Counted from the first letter of the stretch, positions 37,167-58,774 are shown. The stretch is DNA of 64,000 nucleotides from Hoplostethus atlanticus (GCA_034670405.1 JAXDDX010000016.1:1570501-1634500); one strand, 5' to 3'. Numbers and translations are program-made. The notes: generated by a model from the letters alone, not told the origin.

Positions 37167-40100
37167 ATGTCTCTGGCGGACGAGCTCCTGGCAGATCTGG
37201 AGGAGGCTGGAGAGGAGGGGGAGGATGAACCGTATCCAGGAGAAGGAGGGGAGAGTGATGGAGAGGGGGCAGAGGGAAAGACAGGAGGGTTGGAAGACAT
37301 CCCAGAGGAGATGGAGGTGGACTACAGTGGAGCTGAGAGCGTGGCATCTATTGCAAAGCTTCGCAATAGCAAACAGGTGAGTTGGATGTGAGACGTTTGT
37401 GTACTCTGATAGTCATAGCAATATGTTTGGTCAGCCCAGCATAACCTTAAAGCATGTCTACAGTTTTCAGAGATCATGGTCAAAGTTGGAGTGTATGTTG
37501 GGAAGCAGCGCAAGAACTCTGAAGGTGAGCGTAACCATTTGGTGATCCTCTTCACTATCTGTAAAAGTTCCACAAAGCATTTAAATCCATCCTTTCTTTC
37601 CCTTAAGTCTCTGGCCCAGTGGAGTCTGACCCAGAATACAGACTGATCGTAGCAGCCAATAACCTGACTGTAGAGATCGACAATGAACTCAGTGAGTTTA
37701 CTTATGTTGCTTTGTAGTAACTAAAAAATTGTTGTTGTTTTTTTCCCATACAAGCTGATTTTGTCTTTCTTTTCTGCCTTTTGTATCAGATATCATTCAC
37801 AAGTTTACCCGTGACAAGTACTCAAAGAGGTTCCCGGAGCTTGAGTCCCTAGTGCCAAATTCTCTAGATTACATCCGGACAGTCAAGGTAAGTGTGGCTG
37901 AGGTCTATTTAATCGGCTTGTGTTAAGTAGTGTAGATATTGAAATCCCATTTCAGAAAGGCAATATATCGCTCCGTGTGGTTCTACTTTGCCTCGTTACT
38001 GGCTGTGTTATGTGCTCAGGACGGCGCACCTCAATAAGAGCCAGGTTCTGTGTTTTCGTCTGGGCTCATGTGTGAGCATGTACGCACAGGATTAGCCCCA
38101 ATGAGCTGCTAGATGGTGTTACTATTGGGCATACAAGCATGTGTATGTTTAATGTTGTTCTGTGCCACTCCAATAATGCATATCCCCCAAGCACCTAAAA
38201 AAACACACGTAATTCTGTTTATTTAGTTTGAGTTGGACCGTTTCTGTATTATTGGTGGAATGTATGGCAACAGACTTGTGAAAGCCTACTGGCTATTAAT
38301 ATTGCTGCATATATCGGCCAAGCCTTACTATTTATATGCACATAAGTTTGGGGATTTAGATCATTTTGAGTAAGGCACCAGAAATGGTTTAAAGGAGTCT
38401 TAACAGAGTTCAAGTACGTTACTGAAAAAGAGCATGCATGCTTACTCATTCTCCTCTCTCCCCATAAATATAAACGGTATGGGGGGAAAAAATATTTTTC
38501 CTGCTATTTTCTGGCATGTAATTAGTATGTAATGTTTGTGTCTCCCACGTAGGAACTGGGAAACAATCTGGACAAGTGCAAGAACAATGAGACTCTACAG
38601 CAAATCCTTACCAATGCCACCATTATGGTTGTCAGTGTCACAGCCTCAACCACGCAGGGGTGAGTCAGCAACCATTGGGAAATGACATGTTGGTTGGAGC
38701 CTATAGGGGACGATAGATTTATTCAATCCCTAGTAAATATTTGCGGTTGAATTAAAACAGGAATATTAGTTCAACACTATTTTCAACTCTCGTGTCAACA
38801 AATTAGATTATTCTCATAATCAGAGTAAAAGGAAAAATTGTGTAAATATCTTTAGTGTGTGTGTATATCTGTGTGGCTGTGCAGATAATGCCTCTCATTT
38901 CCACTCAAATGATTCTGTTGATGGCAAATGGATTGTGTACATTGAAAGTTGAAACTGTTTTCATGGTTTTAGGGTGATGCTAGGTGAGGATGAACTGAAA
39001 CGACTGGAAGAGGCATGTGACATGGCCCTGGAGCTGAACCAATCCAAACACAGGATATATGAATATGTAGAGTCCAGAATGTCATTCATTGCTCCAAATC
39101 TGTCCATCATTGTTGGAGCGTCAACAGCTGCCAAGATCATGGGTAAGGGGACATCTATCTAATATCTATTTTACACATCCTTATTACAGAACTTCACATT
39201 TAATTTATGAATGTGAATTGTCCTTGTTAGTAATCCTAAATGAGTTTGGTTATCTCTACATTATTCTAACCCCCCATCCTTGTTTGGCTTCTCTCCTCTC
39301 TGGCTGTAGGTATTGCTGGAGGCCTGACCAATCTGTCCAAGATGCCAGCCTGTAACCTTATGTTGCTGGGATCCCAGAGGAGGACCCTGTCAGGCTTCAG
39401 CAGCACCTCCCTGTTGCCCCACACAGGCTTCATCTATCACTGTGATGTCGTACAGTCACTACCCCCTGTGAGTACATATGTTTATACTAAACATGAATGA
39501 ACAATATTCAACCCTGCACCACAGTGTAGTTTTTTGCATTTAACTTGCCGTCTGTCATTTTATTGTTTAGGATCTGAGGAGGAAGGCGGCTCGTTTGGTG
39601 GCTGCCAAGTGCACTCTGGCTTCCCGAGTCGACAGCTTCCACGAGAGTGCAGTTGGCAAGGTGAGGGTCAAAAAGAAGTAGATGTACATCCATGTTGACA
39701 TTATGATAATTAACTAGGGCTGCACAATCATATTTAATCATATAGCACTGTTTTTAGTTTTTAATATTAATAATCACTGTTGGTATGTCAGCAATATTTA
39801 AAGTCATCTAGAACGTCTAAATAGTTCAGCTGTTTATATAAGATGCCCAAACTGCAGTAAAATATTTTCTTCCTCAAATCATCAGGACTAAAAATTATCT
39901 AACTATATAATAATATATATATGAAAATAATGATTATCGTTTTAGCCAATGTCAAGCAGCTCTGGCATTAACCTTTTGTGTCATCTACACAGGTTGGCTA
40001 TGATCTAAAGGAAGAGATAGAGAGGAAGTTTGATAAATGGCAGGAGCCTCCCCCAGTGAAGCAGGTCAAACCCCTGCCAGCCCCACTGGATGGACAGAGA

Positions 40101-42074
40101 AAGAAGAGAGGTGGAAGGAGGTATAGACTTTGTTGTTGAAAATATGGACAGACAACCCTGCTGATTTAACAATGGAGCACTATGAAGAGGTTTGTAGCAT
40201 TAACTGAAGTCCTCTCTCTTCCTGAAGGTATCGTAAGATGAAGGAGCGTCTCGGGCTGACTGAAATCAGGAAACATGCCAACAGGATGACCTTTGCAGAG
40301 GTCAGCAGAGATTTTCTATCAGACTGGCTCTTATATCTCACTCATGACATGTGGAAAAAATAATATCTGAATCTTGCTCCCAAGAAGCTTTCATACACAA
40401 AGAAATAAGATGTGCTTTACATAAAAACAATTAAAGCAAAACTCATATGAAAGTAGTGCAAACCTGCCATAAAGATACTCATCACATAGAGAAAATATAC
40501 ATGTATCACATAAAGTACCCTCCCCTACCATACATACATACATACATACATACATACATACATACATACATACATACATACATACATACATACATACAGG
40601 GGTAAGACCAAGTCAAAGGCTTTAAAGAAAAATTGTAATCATGCTTTTAAAGGGGGTTAGTGCTTGGGCACATCTCCGTTCCGCTGGCAGGCTATTCCAA
40701 CTGGGTATGTATTACCTAAAAGTGGCTTGGCCAGCTTTTGATGTCATCCATCCATTAAAAACGAGGCCAGTGCCAGGAGACCTGAGAGATGTAGTTGGCT
40801 CATATCTTGCAGTCAAGTCAGAAATGTCAGGGCCATTTAAGATGAGCAACAGAATCTTAATGCCAGCTGGAAGCCAGTGCAGCCACCTAAGGTGCTCAGT
40901 TTTTCTTGTCCTCGTCAAGACTCCTGCTGCAGCACTCTGAATAAGCTGCAGACATGTTTTTCCAGGACCGTGGAAAAGAGGACATTGTAGTAGTCTAATC
41001 TACTGGTAGTAAATGGCATTTTTATAGTCTGACAGAAAACCGCTGGGGGTGGGGAAACGGGAAGCTGTTTTAGTGATGCTGTTAATATGACCTTGAGATT
41101 TCAGATCAGCATCCATAATCACACCAGGGTGTCTGACCTGCTCATTGCACTTCAGAGACAGGGAATCTAAACATATTTTCCTTTGGCTGTGCCCTTGCAC
41201 CTAAAAGAAGTGCCTCAGAATTCTGCTTTTAGGTTTATATCCACTATACAGTCAATCAGCAAGTTAAGAGCTCACGTTTCCACGCTGGTTTGAAGCGTTG
41301 CACACCATTATAAAGCTTACTGGGAGGAAAATTCAGTGTGTGCATTCCTGGTCCTTTATTCAGTAGTGACCTTTTTTTTAAATTTATTTTTACCCTGCCC
41401 TGAGATAAAGCTCTATTTGTGACGTGCGCACACCAGTTTATGTCATGTCCTTTGATGACATTATTGCTTTCTTGGAAAGGGAAGCATAAGCAGGGATGAC
41501 TGTGTCAGGCCTGTAGCTTAAGTTTTGATGTGGTGTTGCAGATTGAAGATGATGCGTACCAGGAGGACCTGGGCTTCAGCCTGGGCCAGCTGGGGAAGAG
41601 TGGAAGTGGGCGTGTCAGACAGGCTCAGGTCAACGAGGCCACCAAGGCCAGGATCTCAAAGTCCCTCCAGGTAAACACATTTGTCTCATTTTGACTCCAC
41701 CAGTGACTGCTGCTGCATTCATTTTCTCTTGCCTCCAATGTCTCAACACCTTCCCTTGTTATTTTTTCCGCAACAGAGAACGTTGCAGAAGCAGAGCATG
41801 ACATATGGAGGAAAGTCCACAGTCAGAGATCGCTCTTCAGGAACCAGCTCCAGTGTAGCTTTCACTCCTCTCCAGGTAAAAAGAAAAATCCTCCTTTATC
41901 AAATATCATCTGGACACCTGGTAGGTTCATAGTTAACATTTCTTTTGCTCTCCTTTACAGGGCCTGGAGATTGTGAACCCACAGGCTGCAGAGAAGAAGG
42001 TGGCTGAAGCCAACCAGAAATACTTCTCTAATATGGCAGAATTCCTCAAGGTCAAGAAAGAAGAGACAAAATAA
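37167..42074 (+). CDS. prpf31: U4/U6 small nuclear ribonucleoprotein Prp31
   Basis: Thirteen coding exons, all in phase: 37167-37376, 37464-37524, 37608-37691, 37790-37887, 38553-38659, 38973-39142, 39310-39467, 39571-39660, 39993-40120, 40228-40300, 41542-41670, 41777-41875 and 41961-42074. They give 506 aa (human 499). PRPF31 binds 15.5K and U4 snRNA and is needed to join U4/U6 with U5 into the tri-snRNP in the nucleus; human loss of one copy causes retinitis pigmentosa 11. Seen: the acidic N-terminus, the coiled-coil segment [14 protein letters not shown], the Nop domain with [16 protein letters not shown] and [13 protein letters not shown], the basic stretch [19 protein letters not shown], and the conserved tail [20 protein letters not shown]. 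Residue identity with the mammalian protein is very high except near residues 70-95. cnot3 follows, convergent. Confidence 0.97.
37888..38552. other. prpf31 intron 4, no gene
   Basis: About 665 bp of intron. No coding potential or recognisable element was supported. Confidence 0.5.
40531..40598. repeat. CATA tetranucleotide microsatellite
   Basis: About 17 CATA units in prpf31 intron 10. Confidence 0.95.
40620..41290 (-). mobile_element. L2/Maui-type LINE reverse transcriptase remnant
   Basis: In prpf31 intron 10, inserted antisense. Reading the minus strand, a segment at about 41000-41200 gives [13 protein letters not shown] text ([12 protein letters not shown]...INSITKTA), the well-conserved C-terminal part of L2-clade reverse transcriptases. 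The part below 41000 matches the following region but is broken by stop codons. It lacks an endonuclease domain and is dead. Confidence 0.7.
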
Positions 42075-42203
42075 CCTCTTCTATCATATTGACAGTTGCA
42101 CTCAATATTGCAATAAGTGATAGTTTATTTTCAAGATTGTCTGTTTCTTAAAGACATTGTGCTGCTTTCCCTATTTCATGTTTTTACTTTTTTGTTCTGT
42201 TTT

Positions 42204-42209
42204 AATAAA
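42204..42209 (+). terminator. Polyadenylation signal of prpf31
   Basis: AATAAA about 130 bp after the prpf31 stop codon. It points towards the cnot3 3' end about 430 bp away. Confidence 0.8.
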
Positions 42210-42354
42210 ACAAAATGGAGACATCTGACATGGTTTCTTCCCTTTTATTGTAGAGATGAACATAACAGCCGATATAAAAGTTGTAATTGATCTCTACTTC
42301 TGTCAAGGATCTGTTAATTCTATTGATTATACACACAAGTTTGCCTACAGATGC

Positions 42355-42472
42355 TCTTATCGAGTGGGGTTGAGTGTCTTGCTCAAGGGCACGTTGCTGT
42401 GCCCATTGGTGACTGCAGGGTTCATATCTGACCTTTTGGGTGGGTGTTTGAGCACTAGGCTGCTATTGTAAG
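42355..42472. repeat. Teleost interspersed repeat fragment
   Basis: TGTCTTGCTCAAGGGCACG, then a TGCAGGGTTCATATCTGACC block and GAGCACTAGGCTGCT, match a common short fish repeat whose intact form ends in ACCACTAGGCCAC. It lies between the convergent prpf31 and cnot3 ends. Confidence 0.6.
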
Positions 42473-42638
42473 GCATGTTGTCGAGCTGTGGTTGGCACAT
42501 CAAGTTATAAAATCCAAAAGTTATCAGTTCACAACCTACAGCCTGGCTTATCTAACACAGGAAGCTATAGGTCTATCCGGGCTTCAGTATACAAATCACA
42601 GGACATCACACGTACTGACTTGTAATTTCTGAAAAGTA

Positions 42639-42644
42639 TTTATT
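42639..42644 (-). terminator. Polyadenylation signal of cnot3
   Basis: AATAAA on the minus strand. The cnot3 3' UTR would then run from 44375 down to about 42620, about 1.75 kb, with no other gene seen in it. Confidence 0.65.
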
Positions 42645-44375
42645 GAAATTTTACAATCCTGTTTATAACCCCATATTATGACATCTCCCATGCAGAACCT
42701 TGACAAGTAAATATGAGAAAACTTGTAAATATTTATCTTGAAATTCACATTTTAGAATGACCTTCCCATTCTTAAAAGCCCAAAAAATAGAATCTATAAA
42801 AGGCAAATCTCCCATAACTTCGCTGTATTTTCCTTTTCCACATCTTCCCTACCAAAAGAAAACTGCAAATTCGTCAAGATCTAGGTTTACACACATAAAA
42901 TAAAAACTCTGTAGTAGAGATCTCACATTTTCACGGTTGCTTAAACAGGGAAGAAGCAGATTAAATTAATTGATCCCCATTTAAACTACCAAGAAAAGAT
43001 TGGATCTGTGCCACAACGGATTAAAAACCAGTTGATTTGTGCCAGTGTAACTCTAGCTGTAGTTCCTTGGGGTAGCACATGAACAATCACGGCAGACGAG
43101 ACATTGCATTTCTCCTCAGTTCACCCAACCCAGAGGTTAAATCCACCACCAGGTTTTTCCAGAGATCAGTACATGCTTTTTACTCTACATGTAAACAAGG
43201 TTTATCAGTGCACATTCACTGTTTCACTGTATAGGGTTTTCACTTGAAATATCAGGTGGCAAATTGAAACACAGTAGAATTAAATTAGGATGAGGTAACA
43301 TCAAAAGAATAAAACCTTAACTAAAAGTAGGAAGTTGACTCAAACCAAAGTCGTATCTAATGCTATCTGTGTATTTTGTCAGAGCAATTAAGAGGTGATT
43401 TGGTTCTGTTAAATGAATTTGGGCACAGGTACATTCACTATGCTGAGCATGGCTGTTGCATTGAGGATGCTTTGAGGATGATAGAACATTCCTCAATGGT
43501 CTGTGAACCATAATCAAGTAGATTCATCTCTCAACCCCTAGTTAAGATTTATTTTACAAGTTTATTCATTTCTCACAAACATGAATGCCCCATAATGATG
43601 CATTTTCTTTGACAGGTAAACTTAAAAACATCTTATTTGTAAAGAGAGGGAGTCAGAGACCAGTTCAATTGCATAGCAATTTAATCCATGTCCAATAAGG
43701 ACTCTTTCCCTGTCACAGGGAGAGGCCCTGTGGTCATTCTCAATCAGTGTTTAATCGACCAAGACAATATCAATAAAACTATTGATAATCGCTCACTATC
43801 TCTAATAGTGACCATATTCAACAGGCATCGTAGGGTCTTAAAAGAAGCCATTCCTACACACCGTGACTAAATGTCCACTGTACTTCCCCATTCTAAACCA
43901 CCAAATCACAGTAAATACAAGGTGGGCAATTTACTTAACAATCGAATCCAATGTCTGTTTTGTGTCAAGTCAAAGGCTTCCAGGCTCATGTTGGGTAGGT
44001 GGTACAGAGAATCTTGTTGAAACGGAAAAATAAAACAAAACATAACATGAGAAACATGCATGGGGTAGGCTTTCCTAATGCCACATACTGAGTGTGCACA
44101 CAGACAGGCACAAACGCAGATCTCTAATGATACTCTCACCCCCATGCAGTGCACTGCATTTGATCAGACCCATGGGGCATTTTTGTCAAAAGCAATGCGC
44201 TACATGAGGAGCAGGGCTTCATGTGAGATGCAGCCTATACAGACACCAGTCTCCATTATAGGAGAGGGCTTCTACTACACATCACAATCTCTATCCACAG
44301 TATGGAGTTCAGTCTCGGAATGTCAACAGCAGCACGTTTTCTCTCTCTCTCTGTCCTTCCGCATCGCTCTGTCCG

Positions 44376-52672
<8,297 letters not shown>

Positions 52673-53520
52673 GGCTTTGACTACGACACTGTCCACATTC
52701 CGTCTGTCAAAGTTAGCTATGGAGAGGACAGAAAACTTTGTTAAATGCACAGGACAGACAACCACAAATCGCCTCTCAACTCCGGAATCTGTACATAGTT
52801 TTCAAGAGGATGGAACTGACGTTAACGTCAGGTAGCTGACCAGTTACACAGATCACCTTATCTTATCCAAATTTCAAGTCACTTTCTAAAATGCAAGCAG
52901 AACCTGCGATACCTTCTTAATATCTCGTCTATCGTTATATTTTCGATAACGGGGCTGATCCAGTTAACGTTAACGAGTTACCAATCTGTTTGACATGCTT
53001 GTCAGCTAATATTAGCTACCTAGCCAACTAACGTTAACGTTACTGAGCTAATGCTAGCCAGCTGCTTAGCTTGTCCACTTCGCTCGGTAACTAGCTGGCC
53101 CATTTCAAAGCAATTATCAAAGAGCATGTTGGTGGATATATTTCATATTCATGCATTAATATTTTGGGGAGTAGTATTGCATTTATATGGTGACTGTTGC
53201 GTTGTGAACGGTACAATATAACAGAAACGTTTCTAATCGTAAACCTACTATCTAATATGGCTAACTGTCTAGCTAATGCATAAAATGCTAGCTAGCAGCT
53301 TAGCTAGCCAGCTAGCCAAATTTAGGAAAAAGGGAAACTGGGTCAACCCGACCATCTAGAGTCATACTTGTTTTCGACATTTACCTAGGGTCTGGGCTTT
53401 CGTTTGTCTTTTTTCAATTACAGCCAAAACTAATTCCAAAAAGTCTTCTTTACTTCCAATTTTTGTTTTCTTTTCGACAATCTCGCTGTACTCTAGCTAA
53501 AGATGGACGGTAGCTAAATC
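52673..53520 (-). promoter_or_regulatory. cnot3 5' leader and promoter region
   Basis: The ATG exon begins at an AG acceptor before 52703. A good donor after 53385 (CCCTAG|GTAAAT) marks an upstream non-coding exon reaching about 53500. The intron between them is dense in GCTAGC-like palindromes (53040-53340). No TATA box was seen. Confidence 0.55.
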
Positions 53521-54090
53521 CCACCTCCACGTTTGGATTCCGCCCTAAATCCAATCTACGAGATATGATTGGACAGATTTCACCCCTCTCACTCGGAAAC
53601 ATCCGCTGGAATAAGATCAAACTATTGGTTCAGCAGTCTGATGAATTATGATTGACAATCACCCAAAATTGGATCAGGAATCATTTAAAATCTTATTTTT
53701 CTTTTTCCTTTCAAAAGACTTTATCACCATCTCCAAACCAAATATATTTATTTATGAACTTATGCTTCTAATTAAGTCACAAACATTGATATCTTATTAT
53801 TGTATTATTGTATTGTTATTATTCATGTTGTTGACAGCACAGACCATTTTCATTGCGGTCTAAACAAGAGACAGGAAAATGTGATTCCAATTGATTTGTG
53901 TAAAAAGTAGTAACCTGTATTAACAAGATGGAAAACTGTTTTAGCCAACAGCATAATAGAAACCATGTGGGAAATCAAACATTTCTTCTGTGTAGCAGCA
54001 TGATCTGCACCTGACCAAACCATCTTTTTTTATACCCAATCCAAACATGAAAACATTAACCACCAAAAGTTAGTGTGATAAAATTAACTC
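53521..54090. other. cnot3-tfpt intergenic region
   Basis: AT-rich spacer between the cnot3 start and the tfpt 3' end. No coding or RNA gene was supported. Confidence 0.55.
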
Positions 54091-54096
54091 TTTATT
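54091..54096 (-). terminator. Polyadenylation signal of tfpt
   Basis: AATAAA on the minus strand, about 630 bp after the tfpt stop codon, giving a 3' UTR of about 0.65 kb. Confidence 0.7.
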
Positions 54097-54722
54097 CCAA
54101 TCAAATCCAATGATTAACAAACATCTGGATTACTGGTCAGATGGTAAAGGCATTGTTTGGTTCTGTTCTACATCTGTGAAGGTCATACAATAACTAAACT
54201 GGCACTTTCAGATCACCTCTGAAAAAATGTTTTACTGTACAGCCTAACAACCAAAGAAGAGTCGATAACACTGTCACATTAATAAGGGGTTTCAGATTGA
54301 GAGCTGCTTAATGAAACAAAATCATAAACCATGAAATGTTTAACAAAATCCAGGACTGTATTGTGCGAGCCCTTAATAAACATGGGTTTGCTACCCAACT
54401 GTAATTGCAATTGGGTTGAATAGTGACCGAACAAGTATGCCAGCCACAATTTGCACTTGCATTTGCCACTGGCCATAATTCTGTGCTGTCATCAACTCGT
54501 AGTACAAAATATTAATAAAGCAAATATATACAGAAATATATACATGAGGGAAATTACATTGACGTGATTATACCTTCTGTGAAATCAACCTGTTAACACT
54601 GGTCAAGTACAACTACATACAATTCAAAACCTGGCTGAATGTGTTGCACCATATCTACTGAACAAGCAACTGAGTGCTCCATTATGTTTCATCACAGAAG
54701 TACATTCAGGGAAGGTCAGTGA

Positions 54723-57372
54723 TCAGTGAGACAGAGAGGTTGGGCTGGGCAATTCTCCAAACTGTGTCTCAGCCAACATCGACATATCTGGTTCAGTCTG
54801 TGAAGGGGAGTGGAAACTTTGTTAATAGCAAATCAGGTATACTACTCTGTCAGACGTCTGAATGGCAACATTAAAACCACACACAGAAAGACCCACCTGC
54901 CCGCATTACACACACCCACAAACTCCCCCACACACATACACACTATGCAGTAGATCTCTTAGTAGAGAATTTAAAAGAAATCTTTACCTACCTGTTGGTC
55001 TTTATCCTTTTCCTGCCTTGGAATTCGATGTCTCCTTTTCTTTGGTCCAGCTGCATGATGTAGCGCAACAGACGAGGTGGAACCAGACACACCATTCAGC
55101 CTATCATCCTCCACTCCAGCGGCAGAATCTAAATGGGCTCCAGACTCATCCTGAAGCAAGCTTACAGTTAATATGTTGTCCACAACAAATGATGCAGAGC
55201 CATTTAGACAATTCAAATTTACATGAATATGTAGGAGAAAAAAATAGTAATTTCTGGAATATCTAACGGCAGGAGCTTATGTTATTTATTATAAATCAAA
55301 CAAGGTAGCAAACAAGCTTGTTCAAAGGTTTCAGTTGATTGCTATAGCGATAACAATTAACAGGGTGTCTGCAAGTATCATCAATTTAAATTGAAGACTT
55401 TTTAAGCCCTTTTAATGCCAGTTAGAATGAAATATAAGACAAATTTCACATTTGAAAAAAAAATGTGAAAGTGAAAACAACTGCAGAATATGGTCTGCAT
55501 GACTGGACTAATTTCACAGACCAAAAAACTACACAGTTTTCAAGACCTCAAAAACTTAATTGAAGACTTAGTGCTATATTTAACTGTATTCAAGACCATG
55601 AGTTTAGAAAGTATCATTAAACACATTAAAACCTTTTCAGAACCTGCAGGGAGCCTGATTAATATAATTTTGTAAATGGTGGACACCTCTCCTCCCATCC
55701 CACCAGCAAAATCATGGCATGGGAAACAATAATAAAATCAGTTGAGGCCTAGGTCTGATCATCATTTTCTAAAAGCAGAGCGTATCACACACTCCATTGT
55801 TCTTGTAAATGCCATGCATACATTCACCCATCCATCTAATTCTCACCTCAAGCAGTATAGTGAGCTGGGCATTTCTGTAGTCATCCCCATGAACATCAAG
55901 AGTCTTCATGAGGAACCTGTAAGGGTAACATATTCATAAAATGGGCCATTGAGTGGGAGCCTTCTGAGAAAATATACAGAAAACGAAGAGTTTTGTACCG
56001 TCTCTCTTTCTTCATGCGTCGTGTTAATCTTTGTACTTGGTGAAGGCGGCCAAGGATCTTCTGATTCACCTGAACAGAGCATGTATGGAATGGATTGCAG
56101 GGTGAAGATGGAAATTGTGTGAGAGGTCAGGATAAATCCAGATCAACACACCCACCCACACACACCCACACCCACCTGTTCAATTTCTTTGCATCTCTTG
56201 CTCAGAGACAGATATTTTCTTTTATCAAGTGCTCTCCTCTCTTCATCCTCTTGCCCTCTACTCTCCAAAAGCTCACCACCTCCTGGGCCCAGCTCCACCT
56301 AGTGAAAAAAACCTTGCCATTAAGTAGTCATTGGGATCCAAAGTCGCAGGGCAGCGCCCCCACATAATGGCCTCCAATATTATTAGCACTCTGTAAAAAG
56401 TCACAATAATCTATATTACATGATGTAAATGTCATTCGGTGGCAGCTTTTATCCAAAACGCCTTTCAGTAACATGGGTGACCACAGTGGGAAACAAACAA
56501 GCTAACCCTGGCAGTACCATGCTACCCACCAAGCTATACATGACACTCTTTTATACTGGATACTCTTGATTTAAATTATTCACATAACAAGTTTCTTTTC
56601 TATCAAGTATATCTATCTAATTTTATACTTAAAGAATGGCTGCCAAAATTGGTGACATCAAGTCTTCAATGTTTAGTATTGGTAAAACAATCATATATAA
56701 TAATAAAAGTAAAGAGAAGGTAATACAAGACAGATACAGAAGTAAGAACAATAAAACAATAAAATAACATTCCCATATAAATTATCTTGTTTATGGCATA
56801 TTCCACTGACATCAAGCATTTTACTGTAGCCTCTTGCATTTAGATGGAACATTGGGTGATGTAGACTAATTTCAGATTTTGTAATATTTTACTCTGGTAA
56901 ATCCTAATCCATAATCTATAAACCTGTCTGTGCTGTTAACATACGATGAAACGGTAAAATCTAATAACTTTGTATTGCTAACAGGCATAAAGAGAAACTG
57001 GTAGTATTGGTATTGAGTTAGTAGTATCTGGCAAGTGCCAAGATGGGCAATGAAGCTACATTTCTACTCATGTCTTTGTGACATATGGAGCACAGGCCTG
57101 CTGGTCCAATGTTAAAGGGTAAAGCTACTCTCAGTTTGAACCTTTCTCCGCCTACTAAGAAATGTTGGAAAATGCAAATGCAAAAAAAAGGCATTCAGAT
57201 GAAAAGGTGAGTTTAAGGTTTCATATGCCTTTAAAAGGCCATCATCCAGAGGCATGAGAGTTAGCATTACCTCCCCAGGGCTGAGCTCAACGCCACCAGC
57301 CTCCAGCTCTGCCTCCAGGATGTGCCCTCCAAAGAGAGGTGGCAGGGCCAACCCAGAGAAATCCTCCATCAT
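54723..57372 (-). CDS. tfpt: TCF3 fusion partner homolog (INO80 complex subunit F)
   Basis: Six coding exons in phase: 57372-57271, 56298-56176, 56069-55999, 55916-55847, 55150-54992 and 54797-54723. They give 199 aa (human about 253). TFPT (Amida, INO80F) is a small nuclear coiled-coil subunit of the INO80 chromatin remodelling complex. Seen: the near-invariant ALPPLFGGHILE at the N-terminus, a basic coiled coil of about 70 residues containing KRKYLSLSKRCKEIEQVNQ, then the GDDYRNAQLTILLE motif, and a basic nuclear localisation-type patch GPKKRRHRIPRQ near residue 165. The start is the first of two adjacent ATGs, directly after an AG acceptor, so an untranslated exon (57685 upwards) precedes it. 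The Glu-rich region of the human protein between residues 45 and 70 is shorter here. Confidence 0.93.
56425..56530. repeat. Teleost interspersed repeat fragment
   Basis: CAGCTTTTATCCAAAACGCC followed by TTTCAGTAACATGGGTGACC resembles the common fish repeat starting GACGCTTTTATCCAAAGCGAC. It lies in tfpt intron 1 and is diverged. Confidence 0.5.
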
Positions 57373-57684
57373 CTGTAAAGGAAAATAAAGTTTAGTTTGT
57401 TGAAATAAGAAACAACACAAAAACACAGTCAGACGGCCAGACAGCAGGGCAGTCAGTGACACACACACACACAACACAATTAAATCTGCGTCAGTGAAAA
57501 CATTATAACTGGAAAGAAATTAATAAACTGCCCAAGTATTTAGGATCTATTTGTCGGCACAAACTCGCATCAACAATGAAAAAATGAGTATGCACAAGGG
57601 CCCAGCCATCGATAGAGGACCATCTGACAGGGCACTGCGCATAACTTGAAGTGACATAATAGCTGCAACAAGCTAGCTACTTAC

Positions 57685-57989
57685 ATTTGTGAGATATCAG
57701 TTCAAATACTGATGTTTGCTCAGCAGCTGTGAACGCCGTCCTGCGTTTTCAAACATCCACTGCTAAACGTTTCACAAGGTAAGTCTTAAGAGTCGAGTAA
57801 AATGTGGATAATAGATCAAACCATTAAGAAAATCAAAGATAAACAAGCCAGTCGTAGCGTTTCCGGTTTCACCCGCACGCTGAATGAATGTAATGTTTTT
57901 ACGCGACGGGCGCAATAAATACACGTACATCAGTTTCAACTCCTACATTTCCCATGAGCACTACCTACGTTGAAACTACAGAAGACAAC
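57685..57989. promoter_or_regulatory. Divergent tfpt / ndufa3 promoter
   Basis: The tfpt leader exon ends at a GTAAGT donor after 57685 (minus strand) and starts perhaps near 57870. The ndufa3 start codon is at 57990 on the plus strand. The two transcripts therefore leave the same short interval head to head, which suggests a shared bidirectional promoter. There is no TATA box. Confidence 0.6.
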
Positions 57990-58339
57990 ATGGCGGGTTA
58001 GTACATATTTTGTTATCTTTTGGACAGCTAAGCAGGGAATTTTGATTGATTTGTTTTACGACTAGCTTAAGTAAATCGCTTGACTATTAGTGATTATGTC
58101 AACGAGATTCCAAAGTTGTTTTATTTAGAAAGTTATCCATTCTAAAGAAAACGAAATATGTGACCTTGGACGTGTTGCTAACGTTAGCAAGCTAAATTAG
58201 CTGTGTTTTATTGCCTGCCTCTCTCTTTCCAGGGATTGGAGCCTTTCTAAAGAATGCATGGAATAAGGAGCCAGTTATAGTGGCCTCCTGTGCACTGGGG
58301 CTTCTAGGTCAGTCACCAACCTGCTACCAGGAGCTCAGA

Positions 58340-58374
<35 letters not shown>

Positions 58375-58774
58375 ATATGTATATGTACTGTATATGTGTA
58401 ATGTACTGTATGTTAAGTACAAAATCTTTATATATTTTCTCAGGTGCCGTTATACCATTTATCAGTCCCCTCACAAGGTATACAGCAATGATAAATGCAG
58501 CTATGCCATACAACTACCCAGGTAAACACTGTTTTACAGCAGATTATATTTTAGTGCTGTCCAAAGATGTTGCACAACGGTGAAATGACTGAAACCACTC
58601 GCCAGTCTGGGTCTTCTTAGCATATACTTTAATACTTGTTCCACCAAACATTCAAGCTCTTTTCCTTCTCTCCCTGATATAGTACCTATGCGAGATGATG
58701 GAAACATGTCTGATGTCCCTGCCCATCCATGTGAACAAAAAGGACCGAACCTGGAATGGCTTAAAAAGCTATAA
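57990..58774 (+). CDS. ndufa3: NADH:ubiquinone oxidoreductase subunit A3
   Basis: Four exons: 57990-57996, 58233-58307, 58444-58521 and 58683-58774, total 252 nt, 83 aa (human 84). NDUFA3 is an accessory subunit of mitochondrial complex I, a small inner-membrane protein with one transmembrane helix on the proton-pumping arm side. Seen: [13 protein letters not shown] at the N-terminus, a hydrophobic helix of about residues 17-38, the conserved [12 protein letters not shown], and the tail [10 protein letters not shown], one residue sequence apart from mammals. The first exon carries only seven coding bases. The gene shares a promoter region with tfpt and converges with the BAIAP2-like gene. Confidence 0.97.
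58343..58372. repeat. GT microsatellite
   Basis: GT run passing into GTATAT repeats in ndufa3 intron 2. Confidence 0.9.

Noticed and set aside
40391..40591. Frame with a MYVC repeat
   Set aside because: It is the translation of the CATA microsatellite.
53040..53340. Repeated GCTAGC palindromes upstream of cnot3 as a possible regulatory array
   Set aside because: GCTAGC and TAGCTA runs are common in fish leader and intron DNA; spacing is irregular and no known factor site fits.
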